Shown here: positions 33,994-42,286 of the stretch, one piece after another
How the letters are laid out: the number at the start of each line of letters is the position of its first letter
How positions within the stretch are numbered: position 1 is the first letter of the stretch
NCBI RefSeq assembly: GCF_900177515.1
Contig: NZ_FXAK01000002.1
Span: 352,001 to 416,000 of the forward strand
Source: Azospirillum oryzae
Lineage (GTDB): Bacteria; Pseudomonadota; Alphaproteobacteria; Azospirillales; Azospirillaceae
Direction: 5' to 3'
Length of the DNA stretch: 64,000 nucleotides
Translations under genes and position numbers: made by a program
Notes under the pieces: generated by a model
Databases searched by the model: none
Seen by the model: only the letters and a program-made list of their open reading frames with translations
Told to the model about the DNA's origin: nothing

Positions 33994-34584
33994 ATGCTCC
34001 GCCCCCTGTTGCTCCTGCCGGCCGCGGCGCTGCTGCTGACCGGCACCGCCTTTGCCCAGACCACACCGGCGCCGGGCGCCACCGCCTCGCCGCCGCTGAT
34101 GACCGCGCCGCGGCCGGATGACCAGCCGGCGACCGGGGCGATCACCTCCCCGCCCGGCGTCAGCGGCGAAGCGCCGTCGCATGAGGTGCAGAACCCCGCT
34201 CCGCCGGTAGGATCGGGACAGGCGTCGCCGCCGGTGGCGGCCCTGCCGCCGGCCGCGCTCAACCCCGATCAGGCGCGGGCGATGGTGGGGACGGAGCTGC
34301 GCACCAATGACGGCCAGCCGGCCGGCCGCATCCTCGACTTCACCATGGACCAGACCGGCGACCGGGTGGACCGAATCGTTGTGGCGCCGAACGAGGTGCT
34401 GGGGCTGGGCGAGAAGCTGGTGGCGCTTCCGGCCGGCATGCTGGGCAACGGTCCGACCGGGCCGGTGCTGAACATCGGACAGGCCGACTTCGCCAAGGCG
34501 CCGACCTTCGCCTATGGCGACGAACCGACGCTGACCCGGCCCGACAGCCAGCAGCCTGAAGAAGGCCAGCCGAACAGCCAGTAA
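33994..34584 (+). CDS. Exported PRC-barrel domain protein
   Basis: 196 residues. Signal peptide 1-22 (LLLLPAAALLLTGTAFAQ), then about 65 residues rich in Pro/Ala/Thr/Ser (linker), then a PRC-barrel domain from about residue 90: ARAMVGTELRTNDGQPAGRI, DRVDRIVVAPNEVLGLGEKLVALP. PRC-barrel proteins bind proteins or RNA and in alphaproteobacteria are often periplasmic and stress linked; no specific function follows. C-terminus ends in a Glu/Gln/Pro-rich tail. Stop is 5 bp from the convergent exporter gene. Confidence 0.85.
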   Translation: MLRPLLLLPAAALLLTGTAFAQTTPAPGATASPPLMTAPRPDDQPATGAITSPPGVSGEAPSHEVQNPAPPVGSGQASPPVAALPPAALNPDQARAMVGTELRTNDGQPAGRILDFTMDQTGDRVDRIVVAPNEVLGLGEKLVALPAGMLGNGPTGPVLNIGQADFAKAPTFAYGDEPTLTRPDSQQPEEGQPNSQ

Positions 34585-34589
34585 CCCCG

Positions 34590-36020
34590 TCAGGCGGCGG
34601 CCGGACGGCGGCGGAAGATGCCGGTCATGCAGGCGACGAGGCATAGCCCGGCGCCCAGCCACAGCACGACGACGCTGCCGTCCGCCTTGCCGATGGCGGT
34701 GAAGACCAGACCGACCGTGGCGGCGCCCAGCGTCTGGCCCAGCAGCCGGCCGGTCGCCTGGATGCCGCTGGCGCCGCCGCTGCGCTCCTTGGGCGCGCTG
34801 CTGACCAGCACCTTGTTGTTCGGGGTTTGGAAAAGGCCGAAGCCGAAGCCGGCCAGCGCCATCCGCCAGACCATATCCAGCGTCGACGGATCGGGCGGCA
34901 GCAGCGCCATCAGGGCAAGGCCGGTGGCGAACAGCGCCAGCCCGACCGCCGCCAGCCGCGTCGGCTCGTAGCGGTCGGCCAGCCGGCCGGAGATCGGGGC
35001 GACCAACGCCACCATCAGCGGCCAGGGTGTCATCAGGAGACCCGATTCGGCCAGCGACCGGTGCAGCACATCCTCGAAGAAGAAGGGCATGGCGACGAAG
35101 ACGATGTTCTGCGACGCGAAGGAGCAGACCGACGTCACCACCGACAGGGCGAAGACCGGCCGGCGCAGCAGATCCACCGGCAGCAGCGGCGCCGCCTGCG
35201 CCAGTTCGCGCCGCACCAGAATCGTGCCGAGCGCCAGCGCCGCCGCCAGTTCCACCCCGACCAGCCAAGTGGGCTGGCTGCCGTCCACCCCCTTGAAGCC
35301 GACGATCAGCAGCCCGAGCATGGCGGCATTCAGCGCCGCGCTCAGCCAGTCGAAGCGGTGGCCGGCGGGGTTGGACACCGGCATCGCCCGCGCCGCCACC
35401 ACCAGCGCCGCCAGCCCCAGCGGCACATTGACCGCGAACAGCCAGGGCCAGGAAGCCACCGACAGGATCAGCGCCGCGAGGCTCGGCCCCGCCGCCGACG
35501 ACACCGCGACGATCATCGCGTTGTAGCCGACGCCGCGCCCGAGATGGGTGGAGGGGTAGATGTGGCGGACCAGCGCCAGATTGACGCTCATGATCCCGGC
35601 GCCGCCGATTCCCTGCAACACGCGGGCGGCGGTCAGGACCGGCAGGTTCGGCGACAGCGCGCAGGCCAGCGAGGCCACGGTGAAGACCGCCAGACCGAAC
35701 CAGTAGACCTTGCGGTAGCCGATGATGTCGCCCAGCGAGGCCATCGGGAACAGCGAGACGGTGACCGCCAGCTGATAGGCGTTGACCACCCAGATCGCGC
35801 CGGCGGCATCGACCGCGAATTCGCGCTGGATCGTCGGCAGGGCGATGTTGGCGACCACCCCGTCCAGCACCGCCATGATCAGCGCGACGGTCATCGCCGC
35901 CATCGCCCAATAGCGCTGCGGGGTCGGCAGCCCGTCCGACACCGCGACGGGCGGCTTGCGGACGGCGGATGCTGCGGCGGGGAGAGGCTGGACGGGAAGA
36001 TCTGGCATGGGGATCAGCAT
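34590..36020 (-). CDS. EmrB/QacA-type MFS exporter
   Basis: Proton-driven multidrug exporter, DHA2 family, 476 residues with about 14 helices. MTVALIMAVLDGVVANIALPTI (motif D-like first helix), WVVNAYQLAVTVSLFPMASLGDIIGYRKVYW (motif A), ARVLQGIGGAGIMSVNLALVR and GRGVGYNAMIVAVSSAAGPSL (motif C). Start is uncertain: ATGs at 36068, 36020 and 36008 are in frame and none has a clear ribosome site; 36020 is used. Substrate unknown; no regulator of the TetR/MarR type is adjacent. Confidence 0.9.
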   Translation of the reverse strand: MLIPMPDLPVQPLPAAASAVRKPPVAVSDGLPTPQRYWAMAAMTVALIMAVLDGVVANIALPTIQREFAVDAAGAIWVVNAYQLAVTVSLFPMASLGDIIGYRKVYWFGLAVFTVASLACALSPNLPVLTAARVLQGIGGAGIMSVNLALVRHIYPSTHLGRGVGYNAMIVAVSSAAGPSLAALILSVASWPWLFAVNVPLGLAALVVAARAMPVSNPAGHRFDWLSAALNAAMLGLLIVGFKGVDGSQPTWLVGVELAAALALGTILVRRELAQAAPLLPVDLLRRPVFALSVVTSVCSFASQNIVFVAMPFFFEDVLHRSLAESGLLMTPWPLMVALVAPISGRLADRYEPTRLAAVGLALFATGLALMALLPPDPSTLDMVWRMALAGFGFGLFQTPNNKVLVSSAPKERSGGASGIQATGRLLGQTLGAATVGLVFTAIGKADGSVVVLWLGAGLCLVACMTGIFRRRPAAA

Positions 36021-36106
36021 AGAGGCCGACCCACTCTGTGCGGTCGCAGCAATTTCGCATGAAAGCATTGCGAAAGCCGACCGCGCGAGTGGGTCTCTAT
36101 CCGACC

Positions 36107-36131
36107 GGAACCCCTCCCCCGCCCTCCTGTT
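36107..36131 (+). promoter_or_regulatory. EcfG-type promoter of the small hydrophilic gene pair
   Basis: GGAAC (36107-36111), 16-bp spacer, TGTT (36128-36131), 37 bp before ATG 36168. Identical core and spacing to the element at 33440. Confidence 0.65.
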
Positions 36132-36167
36132 GGAAGGAAACGCGAGCCAACAGGAAGGAGCGCCACC

Positions 36168-36353
36168 ATGACCAAGCACATTCCGCCCGTCCCGCCCGAG
36201 GGCCGCAGCGACAAGGGTCCCGGCGAGCCGGCGACCAGCGCGTCGCCCGACGACGGCACCACCAACCGCGGCGCCCCCAACACCAAGGAACAGGGCCAGC
36301 AGGGCAACACCCGGCAGAACACCACCCATCAGGGCTATCAGCAGGATCGGTGA
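36168..36353 (+). CDS. Small hydrophilic, probably disordered protein
   Basis: 61 residues, no hydrophobic core. N-terminus KHIPPVPPEGRSDKGPGEP, then Asn/Gln/Gly/Thr-rich repeats (NTKEQGQQGNTRQNTTHQG). Good ribosome site GGAAGGAG seven bases before ATG. Composition is hydrophilin-like (Gly and polar residues), a class often induced by osmotic or desiccation stress; no family is recognised. Followed after 3 bp by a second small gene; driven by an EcfG-like promoter. Confidence 0.7.
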   Translation: MTKHIPPVPPEGRSDKGPGEPATSASPDDGTTNRGAPNTKEQGQQGNTRQNTTHQGYQQDR

Positions 36354-36356
36354 GGC

Positions 36357-36554
36357 ATGAGCAAGCACAGTGACGCGACCGACCGCCACCATGGCGGTCC
36401 CGGCAGCAGCCAGCAGAACGCCGACAAGCCGGCTCCGGCGCCGGAAAAGCACCCGCATCCGGGTGAACCCACCAACACCCGCCACTCCGGCACCTCCGGC
36501 GGCGGCGGCGAACGCGACATCCACCACACACACGACCCGAAGACGAAGCGGTAG
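36357..36554 (+). CDS. Small His/Gly/Pro-rich hydrophilic protein
   Basis: 65 residues, rich in His, Gly, Ser, Pro and Lys with eight histidines (TDRHHGGPG, KHPHPGEPTN, ERDIHHTHD). Starts with SKHSDATDRHHGG, similar in style to the N-terminus of the preceding gene (TKH...). ATG 36357 is 3 bp after the previous stop with GAGG just before it. No family recognised; metal binding through the histidines is possible, which is notable next to copA/cueR, but untested. Confidence 0.6.
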   Translation: MSKHSDATDRHHGGPGSSQQNADKPAPAPEKHPHPGEPTNTRHSGTSGGGGERDIHHTHDPKTKR

Positions 36555-36564
36555 GGGGTAAGTG

Positions 36565-36587
36565 CCCTCTCCCGGGCCGGGAGAGGG
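36565..36587. repeat. Short palindromic repeat, copy R5
   Basis: CCCTCTCCCGG-GCC-GGGAGAGGG, a single unit of the same repeat family, lying between the convergent small gene and cueR and possibly acting as a bidirectional transcript end. Confidence 0.7.
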
Positions 36588-36593
36588 AGTTTC

Positions 36594-36992
36594 TCACGAC
36601 GCCAAATCCTTCAAGATCGGACAGTCCGGCCGCTCGTCGCCGTGGCAGGCGTCGGCAAGCTCGTGAAGCGTGTCGCGCATCGCCTGCAACTCGGCGATCT
36701 TCGCCTCCAGTTCGTCGATGTGCTGCATGGCGATCCGCTTCACCTCCGAACTGCAGCGGGAGCGGTCCTGCCACAGCCCGACCAGCTTCTGGATCCGCTC
36801 GATCCCGAAGCCCAGAGTCCGCGCCCGCTTGACGAAGCGCAGCACGTTCACGTCGCGGTCGCTGTAGACGCGATAACCTGACGCCGTCCGCCCGGCCTCC
36901 GGGATCAGGCCGATGGATTCGTAATAGCGGATCAGCTTGGCGTTGACGCCCGACGCCTTGGCGGCGTCGCCGATGGTCATGCCGTCCTTCAT
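36594..36992 (-). CDS. cueR: Copper-responsive MerR-family regulator
   Basis: 132 residues from ATG 36992 (a GTG one codon earlier is also possible). N-terminal MerR helix-turn-helix: MTIGDAAKASGVNAKLIRYY, GYRVYSDRDVNVLRFV; then a long dimerisation helix (SEVKRIAMQHIDELEAKIAEL) and the Cu(I)/Ag(I)-binding loop with cysteines in DACHGDERPDCPIL, eight residues apart as in CueR/HmrR. Start overlaps the copA stop (ATGA), so it is coupled to the pump it controls. Confidence 0.93.
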   Translation of the reverse strand: MKDGMTIGDAAKASGVNAKLIRYYESIGLIPEAGRTASGYRVYSDRDVNVLRFVKRARTLGFGIERIQKLVGLWQDRSRCSSEVKRIAMQHIDELEAKIAELQAMRDTLHELADACHGDERPDCPILKDLAS

Positions 36993-39442
36993 CACAGATC
37001 CTCATTCTTCGGCGGCGTCCAGCCGCGCAGGGTCAGGGCGTTCACCACCACGCTGACCGAACTCAGCGCCATCGCCGCCCCCGCCAGCACCGGGCTGAGA
37101 TTGCCCGACGCCGCCAGCGGGATGCCGACCACATTGTAGGCGAAGGCCCAGAACAGCCCCTGCCGGATCTTCGAATAGGTCCGGCGCGACACGTCGATGG
37201 AGCCGGCGACCAGCCTGGGATCGCCACGCATCAGGGTGACGCCGGCGCTGTGCATCGCCACGTCGGTGCCGGTCGCCATGGCGATGCCGACATCGGCGGC
37301 GGCCAGGGCGGGCGCGTCGTTGATGCCGTCGCCGACCATGCCGACCACCTTGCCCTCCCCCTTCAGCGTCGCGACGACGGCGGCCTTGTCGCCGGGCAGC
37401 ACCTCGGCGAACACCCGCTCGATGCCCAGCGCGGCGGCGACGGAGCGGGCGGCACCCCAGCCATCGCCGGTCACCATCACCGGTTCCACCCCCTGCGCCT
37501 TCAGCGAGCCGACGGCGGTGATCGCGCTGTCCTTCACCGTATCGCCGAAGGCGACGAGGCCGAGCAGACGCGGGGTTTCTCCAAGTTCGATCAGCCATGA
37601 CAGGGTGCGGCCGGTCGCCGCCAGCGCTTCGGCCGGTTCGGCCAGCGGACCCGGCTGCAAGCCGGTCTCCTCCACCGCGCGGGCGTTGCCGAGTTGCAGG
37701 CGACGCCCCGCCACCGTGCCGGAAACGCCGCGGCCGGCCAGGGCGCGGAAGTCGCTCACCGGCTCCGGCGCCATGCCGGCCGCCTTGGCGCGGTCGCGCA
37801 GCGCATGGGCCAGCGGATGCTCGCTGCCGGTCTGGAGGGACGCGGCGAGGCGCAGCAGGGTCTCGCCGTCGCTGCCCTCGGCCGGGATCAGGTCGGTGAC
37901 GCGGGGCTTGCCCTCTGTCAGCGTGCCGGTCTTGTCGAAGGCGACGGCGGTCAGGGCATGGGCGCGTTCCAGCGCCTCGGCGTCCTTGATGAGGATGCCG
38001 TGACGGGCGGCAACGCCGGTGCCGACCATGATCGCGGTCGGCGTCGCCAGACCCAGCGCGCAGGGGCAGGCGATGACCAGCACCGAAACGGCGGTGACGA
38101 TGGCCGCCTCCAGGTCGCCGCCGACGATCCACCAGCCGATCAGCGTCAGCGCCGCCACCGCCAGCACCGCCGGAACGAACACCGCGCTGACCCGGTCGAC
38201 CAGCCGCTGGATCGGCGCCTTCGACGCCTGGGCACCCTCCACCATGCGGACGATCTGCGCCAGCATGGTCTCGGTCCCGACCGCCGTGGTTTCCACCACC
38301 AGCAGGCCGTCGCCGTTGATCGAGCCGCCGGTGACGCGGGCGCCCGGCTCCTTGTCCACCGGCAGGCTCTCGCCGGTCAGCATCGATTCGTCGACTCCGC
38401 CGCCGCCCTCGACCACCCGGCCGTCGACCGGCACCCGCTCGCCGGGGCGGACCACCACATGATCGCCGACATGGACGCGCTCCACCGGCACCTCGGTCTC
38501 CACCCCGTCGCGGCGCAGGCGGGCGGTGGCGGGGCGCAGGTCCATCAGCGCGCGGATCGCCGCCGCGGTCTGGCCCTTGGCCCGCGCCTCCAGCCATTTG
38601 CCGAACAGCACGAAGGTGATGAGGACGGAGGAGGCTTCGAAATACAGGTGCGGCTCGTGCCCGTCATGCGCCGTCAGCATCAGGTAGAGGCTGAGCCCCC
38701 AAGCCGCCGAGGTGCCGAGCGCCACCAGCAGATCCATGTTGCCGGCCCCCGCCCGCACCGCATTCCAGCCGGCGCGGTAGAAACGCGCGCCGAGCCAGAA
38801 CTGCACGATGCTGGCAAGGATCAGCTGGACCCAGCCCGGCAGCATCCAGTTCGCCCCGAACAGGTCGCCGACCATGCCGGCCAGAAGCGGCAGCGACAGG
38901 GCCGCGGCGATCAGCACATGGTGCAACTCGCGGCGGCTGCGGCCGGCCCGCGCCTCCTCTTCCGCCTGTTCGCCGCCCTGGCCGATGGGGGCGGCGCCAT
39001 AGCCGGCCTTCTCCACCGCCGCGACCAGATCGGCGGTGTCGACGCTGCCCGCATAGGCGACGACATGGGCGCGCTCGGTCGCCAGATTGACCGAGGCCTG
39101 CTCGACGCCCGGCAGCCGGCTCAGCGCCTTCTCCACCCGGCCGGAACAGGAGGCGCAGGTCATGCCGGTGACCGACAGGTCGAACTCCCGCTTTTCGGCC
39201 TGGAAGCCGGCGGCCTCGACCGCATCGGCTGCGGCCTTGACGTCCGGCGGGCCGGCGAAGGTCAGCCGCGCCCGCTCCGTCGCCAGATTGACCGAGACGG
39301 CGGTGACGCCCGGCACCCGGCCCAGCGCCTTCTCCACCCGGCGGACGCAGGAGGCGCAGGTCATGCCCGATACCCCAAGGTCGAGTTCGGCCAAGGGTCC
39401 GGCGGCCGTCGTTGGGCTGATGCTGTGCTGCGTCGTGGTCAT
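36992..39442 (-). CDS. copA: Cu(+)-exporting P1B-type ATPase
   Basis: 816-residue copper efflux pump. Two N-terminal heavy-metal domains, each with MTCASC (about residues 27-32 and 95-100); eight predicted membrane helices; actuator TGES in [17 protein letters not shown]; membrane copper site CPC in [17 protein letters not shown]; phosphorylated Asp in [22 protein letters not shown] histidine loop; hinge [21 protein letters not shown]. Start ATG 39442 preceded by GGAG. Controlled by a MerR-type promoter directly upstream and followed by its own cueR. Confidence 0.97.
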   Translation of the reverse strand: MTTTQHSISPTTAAGPLAELDLGVSGMTCASCVRRVEKALGRVPGVTAVSVNLATERARLTFAGPPDVKAAADAVEAAGFQAEKREFDLSVTGMTCASCSGRVEKALSRLPGVEQASVNLATERAHVVAYAGSVDTADLVAAVEKAGYGAAPIGQGGEQAEEEARAGRSRRELHHVLIAAALSLPLLAGMVGDLFGANWMLPGWVQLILASIVQFWLGARFYRAGWNAVRAGAGNMDLLVALGTSAAWGLSLYLMLTAHDGHEPHLYFEASSVLITFVLFGKWLEARAKGQTAAAIRALMDLRPATARLRRDGVETEVPVERVHVGDHVVVRPGERVPVDGRVVEGGGGVDESMLTGESLPVDKEPGARVTGGSINGDGLLVVETTAVGTETMLAQIVRMVEGAQASKAPIQRLVDRVSAVFVPAVLAVAALTLIGWWIVGGDLEAAIVTAVSVLVIACPCALGLATPTAIMVGTGVAARHGILIKDAEALERAHALTAVAFDKTGTLTEGKPRVTDLIPAEGSDGETLLRLAASLQTGSEHPLAHALRDRAKAAGMAPEPVSDFRALAGRGVSGTVAGRRLQLGNARAVEETGLQPGPLAEPAEALAATGRTLSWLIELGETPRLLGLVAFGDTVKDSAITAVGSLKAQGVEPVMVTGDGWGAARSVAAALGIERVFAEVLPGDKAAVVATLKGEGKVVGMVGDGINDAPALAAADVGIAMATGTDVAMHSAGVTLMRGDPRLVAGSIDVSRRTYSKIRQGLFWAFAYNVVGIPLAASGNLSPVLAGAAMALSSVSVVVNALTLRGWTPPKNEDL

Positions 39443-39476
39443 GCCGGTTCTCCTTCGATTCCGCTCGGCATGGAGG

Positions 39477-39507
39477 GATATGGGGCTTCCAGCCATTGGA
39501 AGGTCAA
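39477..39507 (-). promoter_or_regulatory. CueR-type promoter and operator of copA
   Basis: On the minus strand: -35 TTGACC (39507-39502), 19-bp spacer, -10 CATATC (39482-39477). The spacer holds the dyad CTTCCA-ATGGC-TGGAAG (39502-39486), close to the CueR/HmrR consensus. The overlong 19-bp spacer is characteristic of MerR-activated promoters, which need DNA untwisting. Confidence 0.8.
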
Positions 39508-39604
39508 GGGGCCGATCGACGCAGATTTGCCGTTCCATGAACAAAACACCGGATGGGGCGTTCGTGTCCTGACCCTCAGCCGCCAGCAGAAAGGCACCGC
39601 CCCC

Positions 39605-40165
39605 TTGACCCGCCTGACCATCGCCGAGGCGCAGAGCCGCGTTTCCCACCTGCTGACCCATGACGTGGTCGAGGATCTGCGTGCCGTGGAGTATGAGACA
39701 CCGCCGCTGGCCGACGCCCCGTCCGCCACGCCGCTGGCCGAGCTGCGGCGGGCGGAGGTCGGCTTCAGCCACGCCCCCGGCGCTCCCGACTGCATCTATC
39801 GCATCGGCGCTTTCGGCGATTCGCTGCTGATGCGGCTTCAACTGAATGTCTGGCGGTTCGTCGCCATCTATCAGGTGCCGGTGAAGGACCCCATCGACAG
39901 CAACACCATTGCCCCGCATTTCGAACGCTGGGCCATCGGCGCCGGCCATGCCGGCTGGACCATCGGCTGGCGCGACGGCGTCGATCCCTGGAACCATGAC
40001 CTGCGGGTGGTGGAAACCTATTGCTACGCCATGCTGCCGGAGAGCTTCCTGGACGAGCCGCTGACCCAACTCTATTGGCGCACCGACCTGTTGCAGATGA
40101 CCCGCGCCTTCATGCTGGAAGCGCGGCGGATGGGCATCCGGCTGTCGGCGCCCGACACGGTGTAG
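39605..40165 (+). CDS. Uncharacterised cytoplasmic protein
   Basis: The frame is open far upstream through copA, so the start is unclear. Coding character begins about 39600; TTG 39605 (AGAAAGG 12 bases before) gives 186 residues, while ATG 39470 would run through the copA promoter and is disfavoured. Sequence has no signal peptide or helices; notable are [58 protein letters not shown] and an aromatic-rich [11 protein letters not shown] segment. No family recognised. Confidence 0.6.
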   Translation: MTRLTIAEAQSRVSHLLTHDVVEDLRAVEYETPPLADAPSATPLAELRRAEVGFSHAPGAPDCIYRIGAFGDSLLMRLQLNVWRFVAIYQVPVKDPIDSNTIAPHFERWAIGAGHAGWTIGWRDGVDPWNHDLRVVETYCYAMLPESFLDEPLTQLYWRTDLLQMTRAFMLEARRMGIRLSAPDTV

Positions 40166-40251
40166 CGGAGGTTTCGCTTGGCGCGACGGGCACCGCCGTG
40201 CTCAATCGGTGGGCAGACGATTTCCCCCAAAGCCCGCCCAAGAGCCCGACC

Positions 40252-40896
40252 ATGCCGCCGCTTCCCATCCCGATGCCGACCGACCTCTCCGACCTGCTGA
40301 CGGTGATGGATTTCATCGGCGTGTTCGTCTTCGGGCTCAGCGGCGGCACGCTGGCGGTGCGCAAGCGGCTGGACCTGTTCGGTGTGATGGTGCTGTCGCT
40401 GGCGGCGGCGCTGGCGGGCGGCGTGGTGCGCGATGTGCTGATCGGCGCGCTGCCGCCGGCCAGCCTGCATGACGACCGCTATCTGATGGTGGCGCTGGCC
40501 GCCGGGGTGGCCGCCTTCCTGTTCCACCGCCCGATCAACCGGCTGGGCAAGCCGGTGATGGTGCTGGACGCCGCCGGGCTGGCGCTGTTCACCGTCGCCG
40601 GCTGCGGCAAGGCGCTGTCCTACGGCCTCGGCCCGCTGCCGGCCGCCCTGCTGGGCGTGATGACCGCCTGCGGCGGCGGGGCGGTCCGCGACCTGCTGGT
40701 GGCCGAGGTGCCGCGGGTGCTGCGCGAGGAGATCTACGCCATGGCCTCGCTGCTGGGCGCCGCGGTGGTGATCGCCGGCCAGCGGATGGATCTGCCGCCG
40801 GTGCCGGTCGCGGTGGTCGGCGCGCTCGCCGTGTTCGTACTGCGCGTGGTCAGCGTGCGGCGGAACTGGAGCGCGCCGAGGGCGCCGGGGAGTTAA
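40252..40896 (+). CDS. UPF0126/TRIC-type membrane protein
   Basis: 214 residues, seven predicted helices, made of two UPF0126 repeats: FIGVFVFGLSGGTLAVRKRLDLFGVMVL and the AGLALFTVAGCGKALSYG half, each followed by a GGxxRDxL motif (AGGVVRDVLIG, GGGAVRDLLVAEVPRVL). Bacterial members form trimeric intracellular-type cation channels; some are linked to glycine uptake (YicG/YadS). ATG 40252 lacks a strong ribosome site; 40273 is an alternative. Confidence 0.9.
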   Translation: MPPLPIPMPTDLSDLLTVMDFIGVFVFGLSGGTLAVRKRLDLFGVMVLSLAAALAGGVVRDVLIGALPPASLHDDRYLMVALAAGVAAFLFHRPINRLGKPVMVLDAAGLALFTVAGCGKALSYGLGPLPAALLGVMTACGGGAVRDLLVAEVPRVLREEIYAMASLLGAAVVIAGQRMDLPPVPVAVVGALAVFVLRVVSVRRNWSAPRAPGS

Positions 40897-40908
40897 AGAA
40901 CCTTCACA

Positions 40909-42171
40909 TCAAGCCCGCTTGCCCCAGCCCGGCATCGGGAAGACCGGCTCCGCTTCGGCCGAGACCTTCGGCAGGACCACAGTCGGGCGCAGCTTGTGGT
41001 TCTGGATGCAGGCGGAGATCAGGTTGGTGTTCTGGCCCTTCTCGTCGAAGGTGATCGCCGGGCCGACCATCAGCTTGTCCGACAGGTTGGTCTGGCGCAG
41101 CGCCGCCAGCATCGCCGAGGCTTCCGCCGTGCCGGCGCGCTTGAAGGCGTCGGCGGCGATCAGGATCGCCTCGAAGGTGAAGGCGACGTTGAAGGCGTAG
41201 CCCTCGAAGCGGTCGTTCGGGAACTGCTTCTTGAAGGCCGCCTCGACCCGCTTGGTCATCGCCGCCTTGGGGTCGTACCAGGGCAGGTTGGTGATGGCAT
41301 AGTCGGCGTACTTGCCCAGCACCTTGTAGAACTGCTCGTCATACAGGCCGGGCGAACCGGGGGAGACGATGCCCTTCGGCTCCCACCGCTGCTTGACCAT
41401 CTCGCGCACCATCATGATGGCGTCGTTGGCACGGGTGGTGACGATGGCAAGCTCGGCGCCGGTGGCCTTGGCCTTCGCCACCTCGACCGCCAGATCCTGT
41501 GCCCGCGGGTCGTAGGAGATCGATTCGACGATCTGGAACGGCATGTCCAGCTTGGGGAACAGCGCGTCGACGGCGGCCTTGTTCGCCATGCCGAATGTGT
41601 CGTTGGCGTGCAGGAAGACGGCGGTCTTCGGCGTGGTGCCGGTGGCGGCGAACAGGTCCTTCATCAGCGACATCCCGTTCGACACCAGCATGGTGGAGGT
41701 CGGGAAGTTGCGGAAGACGGTCTTGTAGCCCTGTTCCGTCAGCTTGTCGGCGGCGGCGATGTTCATCACCAGCGGCACGCCGCGCTGTTCGCAGACCTGG
41801 GCGGCGGCGGCGGTCTGGCCGCTGTCGAAGGCGCCGACGATGACATGGGCGCCGTCGTTGATCAGCTTTTCCGTGCGCGAGCGGGCGACGTCGGCGTTCG
41901 ATTCGGTGTCGGCCGACATCACCTCGACCTTGTAGCCGAGGTCGGACAGCACCGCCGGCGCGATGTCGGCGCCGCGCTGGCAGGCCTGACCCGCCTGGGC
42001 CAGCAGGCCGGAGCGCGGCAGCAGCACGCCGACCTTCAGCGTGGTGTCCTGCGCGAAAACCGGGGCGCGGCCGAAGCCGGCCAGCACGCCGCCGGCAATG
42101 GCGGCCTGCCCCAGCGTGCGGCGGGTAAGGGCGAGTCCTCCGGTGGAGCGGTTCTTATGATCGTTGGTCAT
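40909..42171 (-). CDS. Branched-chain-amino-acid-type ABC binding protein (orphan)
   Basis: 420-residue periplasmic binding protein of the Leu/Ile/Val family. Twin-arginine signal LTRRTLGQAAIAGGVLAGFG followed by cleavage near VFAQ, so probable Tat export. Mature domain: LKVGVLLPRSGLLAQAGQAC, DTESNADVARSRTEKLI, VIVGAFDSGQTAAAAQVCE, and FEGYAFNVAFTFEAILIAADA. No liv permease or ATPase is adjacent, so it must work with components elsewhere or as a sensor partner. Ligand unknown. Confidence 0.9.
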   Translation of the reverse strand: MTNDHKNRSTGGLALTRRTLGQAAIAGGVLAGFGRAPVFAQDTTLKVGVLLPRSGLLAQAGQACQRGADIAPAVLSDLGYKVEVMSADTESNADVARSRTEKLINDGAHVIVGAFDSGQTAAAAQVCEQRGVPLVMNIAAADKLTEQGYKTVFRNFPTSTMLVSNGMSLMKDLFAATGTTPKTAVFLHANDTFGMANKAAVDALFPKLDMPFQIVESISYDPRAQDLAVEVAKAKATGAELAIVTTRANDAIMMVREMVKQRWEPKGIVSPGSPGLYDEQFYKVLGKYADYAITNLPWYDPKAAMTKRVEAAFKKQFPNDRFEGYAFNVAFTFEAILIAADAFKRAGTAEASAMLAALRQTNLSDKLMVGPAITFDEKGQNTNLISACIQNHKLRPTVVLPKVSAEAEPVFPMPGWGKRA

Positions 42172-42286
42172 GGTGCTGCGGATGCCTTTTGGCTGGTCGC
42201 AAAGCGGATCGGTTCGACCGAAGAGTCCACCGCCGGCCCCCTCCGTGTCAAAGTGGAATCGCCGAACTTCTTCAATACGCAACGGA

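Noticed and set aside
37694-40165. Open frame antisense to copA joined to the uncharacterised gene at 39605-40165
   Set aside because: The antisense part has no coding character and copA is certain; only the segment after about 39600 looks coding.
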